From positions 310,001-374,000 of the forward strand of contig KQ964255.1 of NCBI GenBank assembly GCA_001566295.1: a DNA stretch of 64,000 nucleotides. Reading direction: 5' to 3'. This document shows positions 41,542 to 53,253 of the stretch, in pieces; positions within the stretch are counted from its first letter, which is position 1, and every line of letters starts with the position of its first letter. Source of the DNA: Microdochium bolleyi (Eukaryota; Ascomycota; Sordariomycetes; Xylariales; Microdochiaceae). The notes under the pieces were generated by a model. The model saw nothing but the letters and a program-made list of their open reading frames with translations, was not told the DNA's origin and searched no databases. The translations under genes and the position numbers were made by a program.

Positions 41542-44500
41542 CTACTGGTTCACCTTCTCCCGCAGCTTCGTCTTGCTCTTGTTGAAGAACTTCATGCCAG
41601 TCTTGACGCCCTTGTTGCCCAGCACACCCGCCGCCTGCAGGAGCTCTTTGCCCTTGGTCCCGACCTGGCCGCCAGTGTTGAACCCGCTGGCGCCAAATTG
41701 TCCCTGTCCTTGTCCTTGCCCTTGTCCGTGGCTCATGTTCGGGGACTGGCCCGCAGGAACATTCGTGCCTTGCCGCGAGGGAGGCGGCATGGTCAGGTTT
41801 GGATTGCTCGCGTTGAGATACTGCTGGTAGTATGGCTGCTGCGGCGCCGGAGCAGCTGTCTGGGAAGTCAGGTCGTTGCCGCCCTGACCGCGGCCGTCGT
41901 TAATGCCACCCTCTTGGGATTGCATGTGGTGGAGCCATTCCGACAGGCCAGTCTCCATGTGGAAGAACTGTGAACGTGTATCGTCGAACTTTTGTATCCT
42001 GTGTTGCGGCAGGCCAATGCTAAGAATCTCCCGGAAAGGCATAATCTTCGCGGATGCATTAACAGCAGGAGCGGATGCTGCATCAACCGCCTCCGGGATT
42101 CCCTCAGACTTCTCCGCGGGCGCCATCGGGCTTGATACCACTTCTGGCGCCGTGCTAGACTCTTGAGCCAAGAGACCTGGCTGCACAAGCACCTTATCCT
42201 CCGGCATCATCGTAGCATTCGCTGCCGACAAGGCACTTTGCTCCGCCGATACGGGCGAGGGCTGATCGATCGTTCCGGCATCCGCATCATTATCGCCACC
42301 AATGGTGAGCTGAGAGACCTGGTGCGTGATCGTCGATGTAGCTGGTTGCAGTTGCGAAGGCGAAGGCGCAGGTTCTGGACTGGTCGTGGTTGCCCTTAGT
42401 GCAGGATGAGTGTTTGCCTCCAGCTGGCTTGTCTCCTTGTATTCGGGTTTCGCTTGCTGTCTGTCGCTATTCGATCCGAACGAGACGGCAGTCGAAGTCG
42501 GCGCCTCCACTGGACTCAAAGTGACATGCTCGGGGCCTGCATCGAAAGAGAAGCGCCGCTCTCGATTTTGCGTGCTGGGCTGTACCTCGCCGGTTTTCTT
42601 CGGGCTAAGTGGCCGAATCTCAGGCATGCCTAAGCCGTGCTGGGGAGCGGCGGCTTGTGTGGTGGACTGAGTTGCGGTGTTGGGATGAGTTGTAGTGGCG
42701 GACTCTAGCGGTGTTTGCGCTTCCGTCTTGAGTGTTCGTCCCGTTTCCTGCAGCGTCTTGTCTTCTTGGAACCCATAGTAATCGTCGTATATGCCTGACA
42801 GTGATCTGTCTTCGCGATTTCTCTCGGGCGCGTTTCCTGATGTCGGAGTTGGAGGGCCAAGGCGATGTACACTCGTCGAAGTATCCGGGGCAGGGCTGAG
42901 ACTTTTCATGATTTCATCTGACAGCTTGTCACTCTCCTTGAGTGGTGATGCAGTTGTGACAGAGCTGAGGGTCGACTTCCTGGGTCCTACTAGAGATGGA
43001 GGGAAGCTTGGTGGCGCACCCTCGTTACGAGAGTACATAGGAGCCGCAGCGGAGTATGGACCACTGGGGCTGGCTGCCGCACTCGATTGCAGATGCGACA
43101 TGCTTTGTGGAGAGTCCTGGTAGACGGAAGAGGAAGGAGCGATATTGCTGGACGCCGACTTTGCTGATGGCTCTTCACGCACCGCGCCAGTTGTGTTCTT
43201 GAGAGGATCTTGTGTCTGGAGAGGTGGCAGAGATTGTGGCGTGGGGTGCTTGCCAAGGTCCTGTAGGCGACCACTGCTGGGTACATCAGGCTTGTGCTCT
43301 GAATCAGCGCTGGAATATTGTCCCGACAGAGTGGGTGCAGTTTCGATGGGATGGTCGCTGCTCTCGACTGACGATTTCGCAGGGCCAGCTGGTGCAGCGG
43401 TGACGTCTTGGGCTCTGTCAGTGCCAAACACAGAACCCTCCGGGGTCTCAGATGGCGTAGCTACGCTAGAGTCGACATTGGTCGTTTCTGACACCCAGCC
43501 ACCGGGTAGCGATGGTCTCTTAAGATGGTCATGCGGCGTCTTCATGGTTGATGTTGCATCTGCCGGAGCACCGAGTGAATCCGTTGCACTTGGCTGTACA
43601 TTCTTCGCCCCAGTGGTAACGGGAGGCTGTGGCTGGCTTTCCTCGGATTCCTTGATGGGCGCGAAACTTGTTGCCTTCGGAGTGGTAAGATCCTTCAAAT
43701 TTGACGAGAAAAAATCGTCCCCGAACATGGACATGCGGGACACTTCAGGCAGCTGCGGACTGGTAGATCCTGGCCCTTGCAGCCGTAGTCCTTCACCAAT
43801 ACTATAAGTGGATGGTTTGACAGGAGAGTTGTCTGCAGATTGCTCCTTCTCGGCCACCGTGGCCAGGACCGGCCTGTCGCCGTGAGTAACCAGATTTGCA
43901 GAATCGCCTCGGTCAACATTGGCTTTGCGCTGCTGTTCACCCGAAGTGCGAGTTAACTCGGGCGAGGTGGTGCCGCTGCCTCGGCCCGTAATGCCATCCA
44001 GACTCGGGCGGTTAGAGTCTAAGGAAAGGCGCTCCCGTTCCTTCTCCTGGCTCATGCGCTTGTAGATGTCGGACGGCCTCACGAGCTTTGGCTTGGTCCC
44101 TGAAGATAGTGGATAACCTGCAGCAGCTGGGGCATTCGCGTTGGTGACCGAACTTTCATGTGCTTGACTGTCAGCACTATATTCAGGCTCGACGGCAACG
44201 GCTGGTGTAATCAAGCTCCCGTAGGGCGCAGTGCCCGCGCTAGCAATGCTACTCTTGCGAGGAGGGAAGCTTGCACTCCCTGGCCCCGGATTTTGCGCCT
44301 CTGAAGCATACACAGGGAATGATTGCGGGTTCGATGCGACAGAAGATTGCGCCTCTGGTGTTGCCTCCACGGAGTAGACAGGCTGGCTTTGATCTCGCGG
44401 CATACTCGGTGCATTGGCAGGGCCAGACGCTGGTACTTCAGCGGCCTGTTGTGAGATGTTCTGGCTCGGGGGCGGGTCGCCGAAGCTGCGGCGCCCATAC

Positions 44501-44879
44501 GCATCGTTTGTGTCGATATGGCGAGCTTGCAGCGGCTGGGAGACGGCCCGAAGAGTTGAGGGAAGCCCGGCGGTTGGTGCTTTCTTCAGAGGCAGCGGTA
44601 TGGGCTCTTCAGGTTCGTCGTCGTCATAATCGTTTCCCCAATCATCTCCGTCATAGTTGTTCTGTTTCGCCTCTACCCATTTCCGCGTCTTAGTCCGGTT
44701 CACATTTGCCTTGTATGTATTGGGACTCGCAGCAGAAGGCCTGCAACGAACAATGTGGCGTCAGTATCTTGGCGCGAAGGGTAATATGAGGAGCTTTGTG
44801 GTGTTCAGCTTGCTGCGACTCACTGCTGCGAGAAAGGACTGCTCGTCCTCACGATATTGTTGTACGACCCGCCGTCCAT
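41542..44879 (-). CDS. 1084-residue Ser/Pro-rich protein, function unknown
   Basis: Two exons (44879-44824, 44740-41542) encode 1084 residues. The short first exon gives MDGGSYNNIVRTSSPFSQQ; exon 2 then reads NTYKANVNRTKTRKWVEAKQ followed by YDGDDWGNDYDDDEPEE, a block I believe is conserved in filamentous fungi although I cannot name the family. The middle 700 residues are Ser/Thr/Pro-rich and disordered. A second ordered-looking block, FREILSIGLPQHRIQKFDDT followed by RSQFFHMETGLSEWLHHM, lies near residues 915-955. The end is basic and helical (GKELLQAAGVLGNKGVKTGM then KFFNKSKTKLREKVNQ). This layout suggests a cytoplasmic scaffold with N- and C-terminal binding modules. No enzyme motif or membrane span. 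Confidence 0.82.
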
Positions 44880-46199
44880 AGCGACGTCGATTTCGCCCCA
44901 ACGATGACCTCAAGTGGTTTCAAATCGGGATACTGTTCGGTTGTTGCAAGATTACGGCGCAATTCCGAAGACCGCGTCAAGGCAACCGGTGGGTTAGAAG
45001 TGTGTGCTTCTCGACAATCGCGAGCCTGCAATCGGCGCAGGTACTGAGGCGGAAAGCAGGCGTCGGCAGTGCACCGTTTGATATTCGATGAGTCTTTAAA
45101 TGAGGACAATACAGGACATTGGGGCGTCGATTCGGTGTCGGCGACTCGTACAGGGCAACCCAGGTTGAACTGCGGAAACGATGCGTATGAGCTTCGATTA
45201 GGCGGTGATTTCGAGGATTCGCTTGTTGAAGGGGAGGGAGCCCGTGAGGGAGGGCAGGTGGTGAAGGACGGTCTCTGCAGGATCCGGCGAGGGAGGTGGT
45301 GGTTGAGACCGGTTGTGCTGGCAGTGGCAGCGGTGCAGGATCTGGGCGCCAGCCATGCAGATCTGTCAACGCGGAGAACGAGCGGGTGGAGTGGCGGGCG
45401 AGACGGGTATGACGACGTACGTGCCACTGCAGCAGCCGCGGCGAACTGATCCAAGAAAACTGTTGTCGCGCCCTCCCTAGCGCAGGCCAGGGTGTTCCCT
45501 TCATTTAATCACGGGATGCAAATCAAAGAGAGGTGTCCAACACAAGTATCTAACCACAGCAACCTAGAGAGTAGTTACACGAGACCAATATGCTAAGCCG
45601 TCCGGTTTTGTTGTTGTTGGCCTCCTCCAGTTGGCACTGCTGAACCGCTCGCAAACTACACAATGACCGATTGCGCGTCTCGGAAAGCCGGGGACAATCA
45701 CCTCGTACGAAGCAACCGAGGGTCAGGTCATCCCAACTTGCACAGAGTACGGCACTAGCGGCCTTCACTCCACAGAGTCCACATGTCACCAATCTTGCCT
45801 GTTGTGCTGCGCACCCCAGACGCGTCACACTTTCGGAGGGGCTGTGCACGCGCAGTCAATGACAATGGAAATTGTGCATTCCCCAGTCCGTTGCCGGAGC
45901 TCATCGAGCCGTGGCTCTGGCCGCGGGCGCCTGCACATCACCCGTTTCATGACGTTATGCATGTCTCATTTTCAAATCCTGTCTTACCCAGATATGCCGA
46001 AAGATTTGGGCGACTCGACACGCGACACGTACGCCACGACGATTACCAAGTAACAGATGGAACAAAGCATGCAGGGCACACGTGAGGTTCGAGGCTCCTG
46101 GTAATGACAGTCGGTGATTCGCTTTGCTCATCCGGGTCGACACACGGCCAACACAAAACTATCGCTCTTCATTCTCATGATAACGTGAGCATCAACCCC
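44880..46199. other. Intergenic, no gene seen
   Basis: 1.3 kb upstream of the 1084-residue gene, carrying its promoter and probable leader. Minus-strand frames here are Pro/Ser-rich by composition only and are not called. Confidence 0.5.
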
Positions 46200-46654
46200 C
46201 TACAGCACGCGCTCCGGCTCGTTTTCCTCCCTCTCCTCACGATTGACCTTTGAGCTGAGCGCCGCTGAGGCCCTGCCGTGCCCCTGGCTTTCCTTGTGCG
46301 GGTTTTTGCCGCCGTGGCTGTTCGAGCCGAACGCCTTCGCCGTCGTCGAGTCCGGCAGCGCGTCTCCTGTGCCGGTCACACCCTCTCCGAGACCGCCAGA
46401 GGGCGTGGAGAAGTTGTCAGCGGCGGAGTGTAGGTCGGTGGCTCCGAGGCCTCCAGCAGTGTCCTCGAGCTGGCTGGGGTTGGGCTTGGACGGGATGACT
46501 CTGGGCTTGGCGGCGTCTTCAGGGACTTCGCGATGTGGCAAGGTAAATGTCAGTTGGGTCTTGCTCGGGTTCAGCGTTCATCTGGTCGTGACGGTTTCTT
46601 ACCTTTGGTGCCGTCCTTGGCCATGTCGAACAGGTTGCCGCTATCTTGAGGCAT
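46200..46654 (-). CDS. Small hydrophilic protein, unknown
   Basis: Two exons (46654-46603, 46525-46200) encode 125 residues beginning MPQDSGNLFDMAKDGTK. The chain is hydrophilic and predicted disordered, with Gly-rich (GGLGEGVTGTGDALPDSTT) and charged parts, ending NREEREENEPERVL. No domain, signal peptide or membrane span. The gene call rests on the good ATG context, a clean GTAAGA...AG 77-base intron that keeps the frame, and non-random composition. Small disordered stress-type proteins of this kind are common in moulds, but I cannot assign a family. Confidence 0.65.
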
Positions 46655-47823
46655 TGTGTGAATTCTGGGAGTATCTCAACTCTGCTATGTCACTTTCGTG
46701 GTCGGACTTGATGTATGAGCGTGTGGTGTCGAAGGAGAGCACATTGCATTCTATTCGAAGCAAAATGCTCTCCCTTGTTATATAGTGAGCATCGCAGTCG
46801 CTATGAGCAGGCAGTGAGCTTGGGCATACATATGATGTCAACATCCAGCCATAGCTTCATCACTACGTCAAGATACTGCGGGGTATGGAGGTGAGAAATT
46901 ACTTAAGGCAGCTCTGCTCTCGGCCAGGCTACCAGAAGAAAAGCAAGGAGAGCACACATTTGGGCAATCAACTTCTCCAACCGACCTCAAGCTGGCCCTA
47001 CTTTCAGCGAAACAGGAAGCAGTGGGTGGTGGCGCCACTCGTGATATGAGGTGCCAGCTCGATACTCCATGCAAGTCTTGCTGTCACGTTGATGAGGGGA
47101 ACTCTGTGAGATCCTCTTTCTGCGAAGCTGCAGAATATCGGGCAGGAGAGCAAGGCCAGACTTGATTTTGATTGTTCACATTTGATGCTAGTAGAAGAGA
47201 GTAGCGATCCAGTTTCTTGAGGGTTGAAGTCAGATAAAACTCGTGTTGCCAAGCACACGGCAGGTAATCCCCATCTCCATCAATTGTTAGCGCCGTCTGT
47301 GTTCTAAGTTTGGCTGCTTGCAGCTGGAGGCAGGTACGGAGCACATCCCATGCCAGCCGAGCGCTGTGACTGTGTCGCCCCACAGTCATCCTGACACGCA
47401 ATCCCCTTCAGCCAAACAGTGCATCCAGACAGTGCGCGCCTCCTTCCTCCATGTAGCCAGGTTGCGCCGCGCGCAAGATCGTCCACAGTCAACCTCCTTG
47501 CCAGATCCCAACAATCCACACCAAGCCGTCGACAGCATCGCCTTCGCCATCACGAGCCCTACACTAGCACCTGCGACACTTCGGAAGATACCGTAGCAAG
47601 GAAAGCTACAAAGGAACGACCGCCTTCAGCCTCCCATCACAGGCCCACGCAGCCTTCTCTTCAGGACACGCACTCGGCGCCGCGCTCTCTCCATTTCATC
47701 GAATCGCACATAGTTTCGCGCTGCTAAGGCGGATTGAAAAAGAAAGCGCACAAAACTTCGACTTGCGACCTCCCGCCGAGCGGACTCGATCTCCGCGCTC
47801 CAACCGACGTGCCGGCCGCCATA
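46655..47823. other. Divergent intergenic region
   Basis: 1.2 kb between the small hydrophilic gene (-) and Sed5 (+), so both promoters lie here. No further gene seen. Confidence 0.5.
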
Positions 47824-49052
47824 ATGGCGATGACGAACATGCAAGACCGCACGGCAGAGTTCCGCTCTGTCGTGAAGCAGGCGCAGAAACGCCAGGCTTC
47901 AGCCAAGGTTGGCTCTCGACGCAATCTTCTCACAGATTCGCAGAAGGCTGCCGCAGATGGGACAGAGGCTCCTCCGAGGAGATCCGAGTTTGCGCGCAGG
48001 GCAGCAGAGATCGGCAGAGGCATAGCAGGAACTATGGGCAAGCTGGAGAAACTGGCGCTCCTCTGCAGGAAGAAGACACTGTTCGATGACAAGCCGATTG
48101 AGATTAACGAGTTGACATTTATCATCAAGCAAGGTGTGTAGCACCAGCGACAAGGAGCAACGCAAGTTCAACTTGAATGGTGAATCGCTAACGGAGCATT
48201 CCACAGATCTATCTTCGCTGAACCAGCAGATTTCTGGGCTTCAACAGCTCACGCGCCAGCAACATCCTAAGGGCGAGGAAGGCGAGCACAACAAGGTGGG
48301 TAGACGCTAGCTTTTTCCCATTCTTCTTACTGAGGAACATGTGAGACTAACCAGGCTTCGATTCAGAATGTCGTCCTGATGCTGCAGGGCAAACTGAGTG
48401 ATGTTGGCGCCAACTTCAAGGACGTTCTCGAAGTCCGGACGAAGAACATCCAGGCATCCCGGTCAAGGACGGAGAACTTCATCTCTTCTGTTTCACAGCA
48501 TGTCCAACCGCCGATGCACCAGAACGCGTCACCACTCTACGGCACCCCAGCAAGGGGCACGCCTTCCCCAGGGCAAGATCTGCTGTCACTGAACCCAGTC
48601 GGGGACTCACAAGTCCTGATGATGGAAGAGGCCCAGCCTCAAAACGCGTACATCCAGCAAAGAGGAGAGGCAATCGAGGCGATAGAGCGCACGATTGGTG
48701 AACTTGGATCCATCTTTGGCCAGTTGGCTCAGATGGTGTCGGAGCAGAGCGAGATGATCGGTAAGTTTTCGTGTGAGTTTGAAACAAAGGTCGGACACGA
48801 CTGACATTTTGGGTCCGCCAGAGCGCATCGATGCGAACACAGACGATGTTGTCGACAATGTCTCCGGCGCGCAACGAGAACTGCTCAAGTACTGGTCGCG
48901 CGTGTCAAGCAACAGGTGGCTGATCGCCAAGATGTTCGGCGTCCTGATGATTTTCTTCCTGTAAGTGCCGCCCACGCACCCGTTTGAATTTTGGCAACGA
49001 AGCACGTCTCTAACTCCGAACGTCCAGTCTTTGGGTCCTCATCGCTGGTTAG
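47824..49052 (+). CDS. sed5: Golgi Qa-SNARE Sed5 (syntaxin 5)
   Basis: Five exons (47824-48133, 48207-48295, 48367-48760, 48822-48960, 49028-49052) encode 318 residues; all phases agree. The N-terminus MQDRTAEFRSVVKQAQ is the Sed5 peptide that binds the SM protein Sly1. The Habc region includes LEKLALLCRKKTLFDDKPIE and INELTFIIKQDLSSLNQQI. The SNARE motif, IEAIERTIGELGSIFGQLAQ through LLKYWSRVSSNRWLIAKMF, has the central glutamine in MVSEQSE, so it is a Qa-SNARE. A C-terminal anchor (FGVLMIFFLLLWVLIAG) ends the protein. Sed5 mediates ER-to-Golgi and intra-Golgi fusion. ATGs at 47824, 47830 and 47839 are all possible; the first is used. The last exon is only 25 bases. Confidence 0.95.
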
Positions 49053-50155
49053 ATGAAGTATCTGTTCTTTTCACCAAAACCGTATCTCATCATAATACCC
49101 TACCTTGTATATTCTGGTCTTAGACCTTCTTCCCCTGTTGTTGTGCAGTACTGCCAGTTCCAGACGCACGATACTTGCATGTTAGACATTTTCCTTGTAA
49201 TGAAGTATATAGGCTTCTGTTGGGCCTGGTTGTCGAGCACATGGCGCTAATAGACGATTTGCAAGACCTTGACGAGAACCGATCGACATGGGCAGTGAGG
49301 CCATGTGCGACTTGACTTGTGCGAGCAATCTAAGTCAGATACTATGGCCTGTGACACTTGAGGAAGCGCTCCGCGGGTTCGCGTGTAATTCTACCGAGTT
49401 TGTAGAGTATTTTGCTTCACACCTCCTCGTCTGCCAAGGTTTTCGGTGCATATGTCGTAGAATGGATACTATATGTGCTTGGGTGAGAGAAGGACTCTCG
49501 GGGCAACAGAGTGTTGACTGGATGAACTGCTGTGAGCTGATTCGTGGGAATGGCCGTGTTAGACCGGACAGGGGCGGCCACTGGCGGGGCGCCGGGCCCG
49601 ACAGCCCTCCCGCCGACTGGAAGTTTTCCGCGATCGGGGCCATGCGGGGTCTGGCTCGTTCCAAGATCTTGTTGCCAGTGTTCAAGTTCTCTCTGCATTT
49701 TGCGCATGAGTCGCAGATACTTGAAGGTTGCGAGATGGGTGGGAGATTGAGGACACAGGCTTGTTGTCATATATGCAGTGCTCCGTGCCGCTGGCCTTTT
49801 GACAGCCAGACATCACGACCTTGGTAGCCCGCCCGCCATCGTGGGGAGAATCCACATCAGCAACCTGGACATTGACGCAATGGCACAATGTCGCCGATTG
49901 TGCCCCTCCCCCACCTTGACTAGCTGCCCCGAGCCGGTCCAGAGGGTCCTCGAAAGACTTGGTGGTGCCCGTGCTGTATTCGCCCGTGCCGACCTGTGCC
50001 TGATTACGTCGTGGTCTCTGGCCTGCCTGCTCCTCCTCCTACGCTACTTATTGCACTGTCCCTCCTGTTCTTTCCCACCTTGACACCATTGTTCTGGACT
50101 TTTCTTTCACCCTGCTATACCCAGATCTCTGCGCAATACAAAGCCAACAGTCACA
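49053..50155. other. Intergenic, no gene seen
   Basis: 1.1 kb between Sed5 and the aldo-keto reductase, both plus strand. A CT-rich leader (about 50020-50110) precedes the reductase ATG. No gene recognised. Confidence 0.5.
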
Positions 50156-51400
50156 ATGGCTCCCACTTCTTTCAAGCTCAACACTGGCGCGCAGATCCCT
50201 GCCGTCGGCCTTGGTATGTTTTCACTTCCTGTGCCTGCCGTCATACACTCTCCAGTGCTGCCAAACCGACAATGAGTCGTTATGTGTGAGGGGGCAAACA
50301 CCCGAGCCATCATGAGCGGCTCCTGCTCTCGGGCTCGACTTAACGCTCCAAGACAGTGATCCAGAGCTTATCGAAGCTAACATGCGCATCCTCCAGGCAC
50401 CTGGCAGTCGGGCCCCGGCGAGGTCGCCAACGCCGTCACCTACGCGCTCAAGGTCGGATACAAGCTGATCGACACGGCCTACTGCTACGGCAACGAGGAT
50501 GAGGTCGGCAAGGGCATCAAGGACGCCATTGACGCCGGCTACGTCAAGCGCGAGGACATCTTCGTCGTCACCAAGCTGTGGAACACGTACGCCACGCGTG
50601 CCGAGGTCGGCCTCGACAAGTCCCTCAAGAGCCTCGGGCTCGAGTACGTCGACCTGTTCCTCGTCCACTGGCCCGTCGGCATGAACCCGGACGGCAACGA
50701 CGACCGGTTCCCCAAGCTGCCCAACGGCGAGCGCGACATCACCTGGGACCACGACCACGTCGCCACGTGGAAGCAGATGGAGGGCCTCGTCAAGACTGGC
50801 AAGACCAAGGCCGTCGGCGTCAGCAACTACTCCAAGGTCTACCTTGAGAAGCTCCTCGCCAAGGCCGAGATCGTCCCCGCCGTCAACCAGGTCGAGAACC
50901 ACCCGGCCCTGCCCCAGGACGACCTCGTTTCGTTCTGCAAGGACAAGAAGATCCACATCATGGCCTACAGCCCTCTGGGAAGCACCGGCAGCCCGCTCTT
51001 CCAGAACGAGAGCGTCAAGAAGGTCGCCGAGCGCAAGGGCGTCAGCGCAGGCACCGTCCTGCTGAGCTACCACGGTAAGTAAATTTGCACCCACCTCCCA
51101 GGCTAGCAAAGAAAAGAAAAGAAGACAAGAGGCCAAGAGTTCAGAGAAGCTGACTATAGTGCGTTTTTTCACGAATATGCAGTCGCCAGAGGCAGCACCG
51201 TCCTGCCCAAGTCGGTCACCGAGTCGCGGATCAAGTCGAACCTCGAGATCGTCGACCTCGACGACGAGGACTTCAAGACCCTCGGCGAGATCACTGCCGG
51301 CGGCAAGGTTGAGCGCTTCGTCTTCCCGCCGTTCGGCATCAACTTTGGCTTCCCCGACAAGAGCGAGGGCAAGGCCATGCCCAACGGTGTCGATGCTTGA
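50156..51400 (+). CDS. Aldo-keto reductase (glycerol dehydrogenase/aldose reductase type)
   Basis: Three exons (50156-50213, 50397-51074, 51183-51400) encode 317 residues. The catalytic tetrad is complete: Asp45 and Tyr50 in LIDTAYCYGNE, Lys79 in VVTKLWN and His110 in VDLFLVHWP. NADPH-binding features KAVGVSNYS and VLPKSVTESRIKSNLEI are present, with Lys and Arg in the places that select NADP(H). The sequence most resembles fungal Gcy1/Gld-type enzymes that interconvert dihydroxyacetone or glyceraldehyde with glycerol and reduce related sugars. Cytosolic, without signal. It converges on a polyol dehydrogenase 441 bases away, and a rhamnosidase-type gene lies nearby, so a role in sugar or polyol catabolism is likely; the exact substrate cannot be read. 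Confidence 0.92.
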
Positions 51401-51841
51401 TTGCGCTATGATGATGAAATGGTAAAAAAGAGTGTGACGATTTAGAAATAGACGAATTCACGAATGACATAAGCCTTGGGACCTTTGCCGTGAGGTGTGT
51501 GAAAGACGTGGTTGTGACAGGAGTCGTTTTATCACAATTGACACGCTGGTACAATTTGCCGTGATACTGGCTTGGCATCAGACGGCACCACACATCTTCA
51601 TTCAGCAGTATTTGTTGCCGCACGACAGTCAGACAAGCTCGTTGCTATGGTGGAAACCTCCCGGTAACAAACATGCACAGTCCGTTTTCCTTAACTAAGG
51701 GTGCTCGCTTCTCATCACATAACCGTATGTAATATGTCCGCTTTTTCACATCTAACCAATAAACTCCTGCCCACATGCATAAATAACCTTCACCCCTCCC
51801 AGCACCTCCTGACTGGTCAGAAGCTGTTCTTCAACTTCTTC
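51401..51841. other. Convergent intergenic spacer
   Basis: 441 bases between the convergent reductase and dehydrogenase genes; it holds both 3' ends. Nothing else seen. Confidence 0.55.
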
Positions 51842-53253
51842 TTACTCGCTCATGTCCACAAACACCTTGATGACCAGGTTTCCCTGCTCGTCCTTGACCT
51901 TGCTCGCCATGTCGAACGCCTTGGGGATGTTGTCGAGGCCCTTGTACCGCTGCGTGATGAGCTTGGTGATGTCAGGGATCTTGCTTCCGTCACTGCCGGT
52001 ATTTGACGACGCTTGGGAAAGCAGCTCGATGATCTTGGGGTACGTGTTGGCGTAGCGGAAGACGCCGACGAGGTCGACCTCGCGCAGGGCCGCGGCCGAG
52101 AGGGGCAGCGTCTGGATGGGCGTGCCCATGCCGATCATCATGACCTTGCCGCCGGGCTGGGTGGTCTGAATTAAGGTAAAAGAACAGAAGATGTTAGTCC
52201 ATGGCCACGAGTTTACAAACTCGACAATGCCCGGCAGCTACCCGTCGATGGGTCAAGCCCCGGACCGGGAGCATCAGGGGGTCAGGAAAGGGGAAGAAGG
52301 GACTCACGTATATCGCGGCCTGCATGCACGTCTCGACACCGGTGCACTCAAACGTCGCCGCGACCTCGCCCACCAGCTCCTCGCTCCCGGGCACCTTGGC
52401 CGTCTTGACGAGGTCCGCCACCCCCCGCGCGTACTCGAGCTTGTCCTCGATGCTCTGCGGCCTGCCGAGAGGCACGGTGACCGCGACGTCGGCGAAGCCG
52501 TGCTCGACGGCGAAGTTGACCCGGTCGGTCTGGATGTCGGCGATGACGATGCGCTTGGGGTTCAGCAGCACGCGGCTCGCGTACGCGCAGCACAGGCCCA
52601 CGGCCCCCGCGCCGAGGATCAGGATCGTCGCGTCTTTCGCCTGCTCGCGCGTCAGCGCCGCGCGGGTGTGCGCGTGGAACGCCACGCTCAGCGGCTCGAC
52701 GAGCGCGCCCTGCTCGAGGGAGACCTCCTGCGGAAGCTTGTGGCACCAGCGCGCCGGGTGGTTGATGCGCTCCTGCAGGGTGCCCTGGGAGTGCGGGAAT
52801 GCCTTGGCGGAGCTGCGGAAGTTCATGCCCCGGCAGATGTTGTACCGGCCGGACGCGCAGAGGCTGCAGGACTCGCAGGGCAGGCCGACCTCGAGGGCCA
52901 CGCGGTCGCCGGGCTGCAGGCCCGAGGTGACGCCCGAGCCGACGGCGGTGACGGTGCCGGCGGACTCGTGGCCGAGCGTCATGGGCTCGCGCACGAGGAT
53001 GTCGCCGTTGCGGTAGTGCCCGTGGTAGTGCAGGTCCGAGCCGCACAGGCCGGTCGCCTGCACGGCGATCTGGACCTCGTCGGCAGCCGGGCCGGAGAGG
53101 GCGCGAGACTCCTGTTGTATGGGTAGGAGATGGATTAGCCAGTTGTTCTTGAAAGTTATGAAGCGTCGCAGGGGGATATAGGTGGAAGGGCGTTTGACGT
53201 ACAACTCTGAGATCCTTCGCGCCGTGGAGGACGGACGCCTTGACTTCGGCCAT
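51842..53253 (-). CDS. Zinc-dependent polyol (sorbitol/xylitol-type) dehydrogenase
   Basis: Three exons (53253-53203, 53111-52308, 52165-51842) encode 392 residues of the medium-chain dehydrogenase family. The catalytic zinc ligands are Cys40 (GLCGSDLHYHGHY) and His65-Glu66 (GHES). The structural zinc site is complete: Cys96, 99, 102 and 110. The Rossmann motif GAGAVG is followed by VIADIQTDR, whose Asp favours NAD+ over NADP+. This pattern fits sorbitol, xylitol and L-arabinitol dehydrogenases, which oxidise sugar alcohols to ketoses in the cytosol. Substrate choice among these cannot be made by eye. The start ATG lies in a good context, and the intron after residue 17 falls where the reading resumes at ESRALSGP. 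Confidence 0.9.

Noticed and set aside
44849..45454. 201-codon Pro/Ser-rich minus-strand frame
   Set aside because: Overlaps the leader and first exon of the 1084-residue gene in another frame; composition only.
49288..49827. 179-codon frame between Sed5 and the reductase
   Set aside because: No domain; mixed composition and frames of similar length on the opposite strand.
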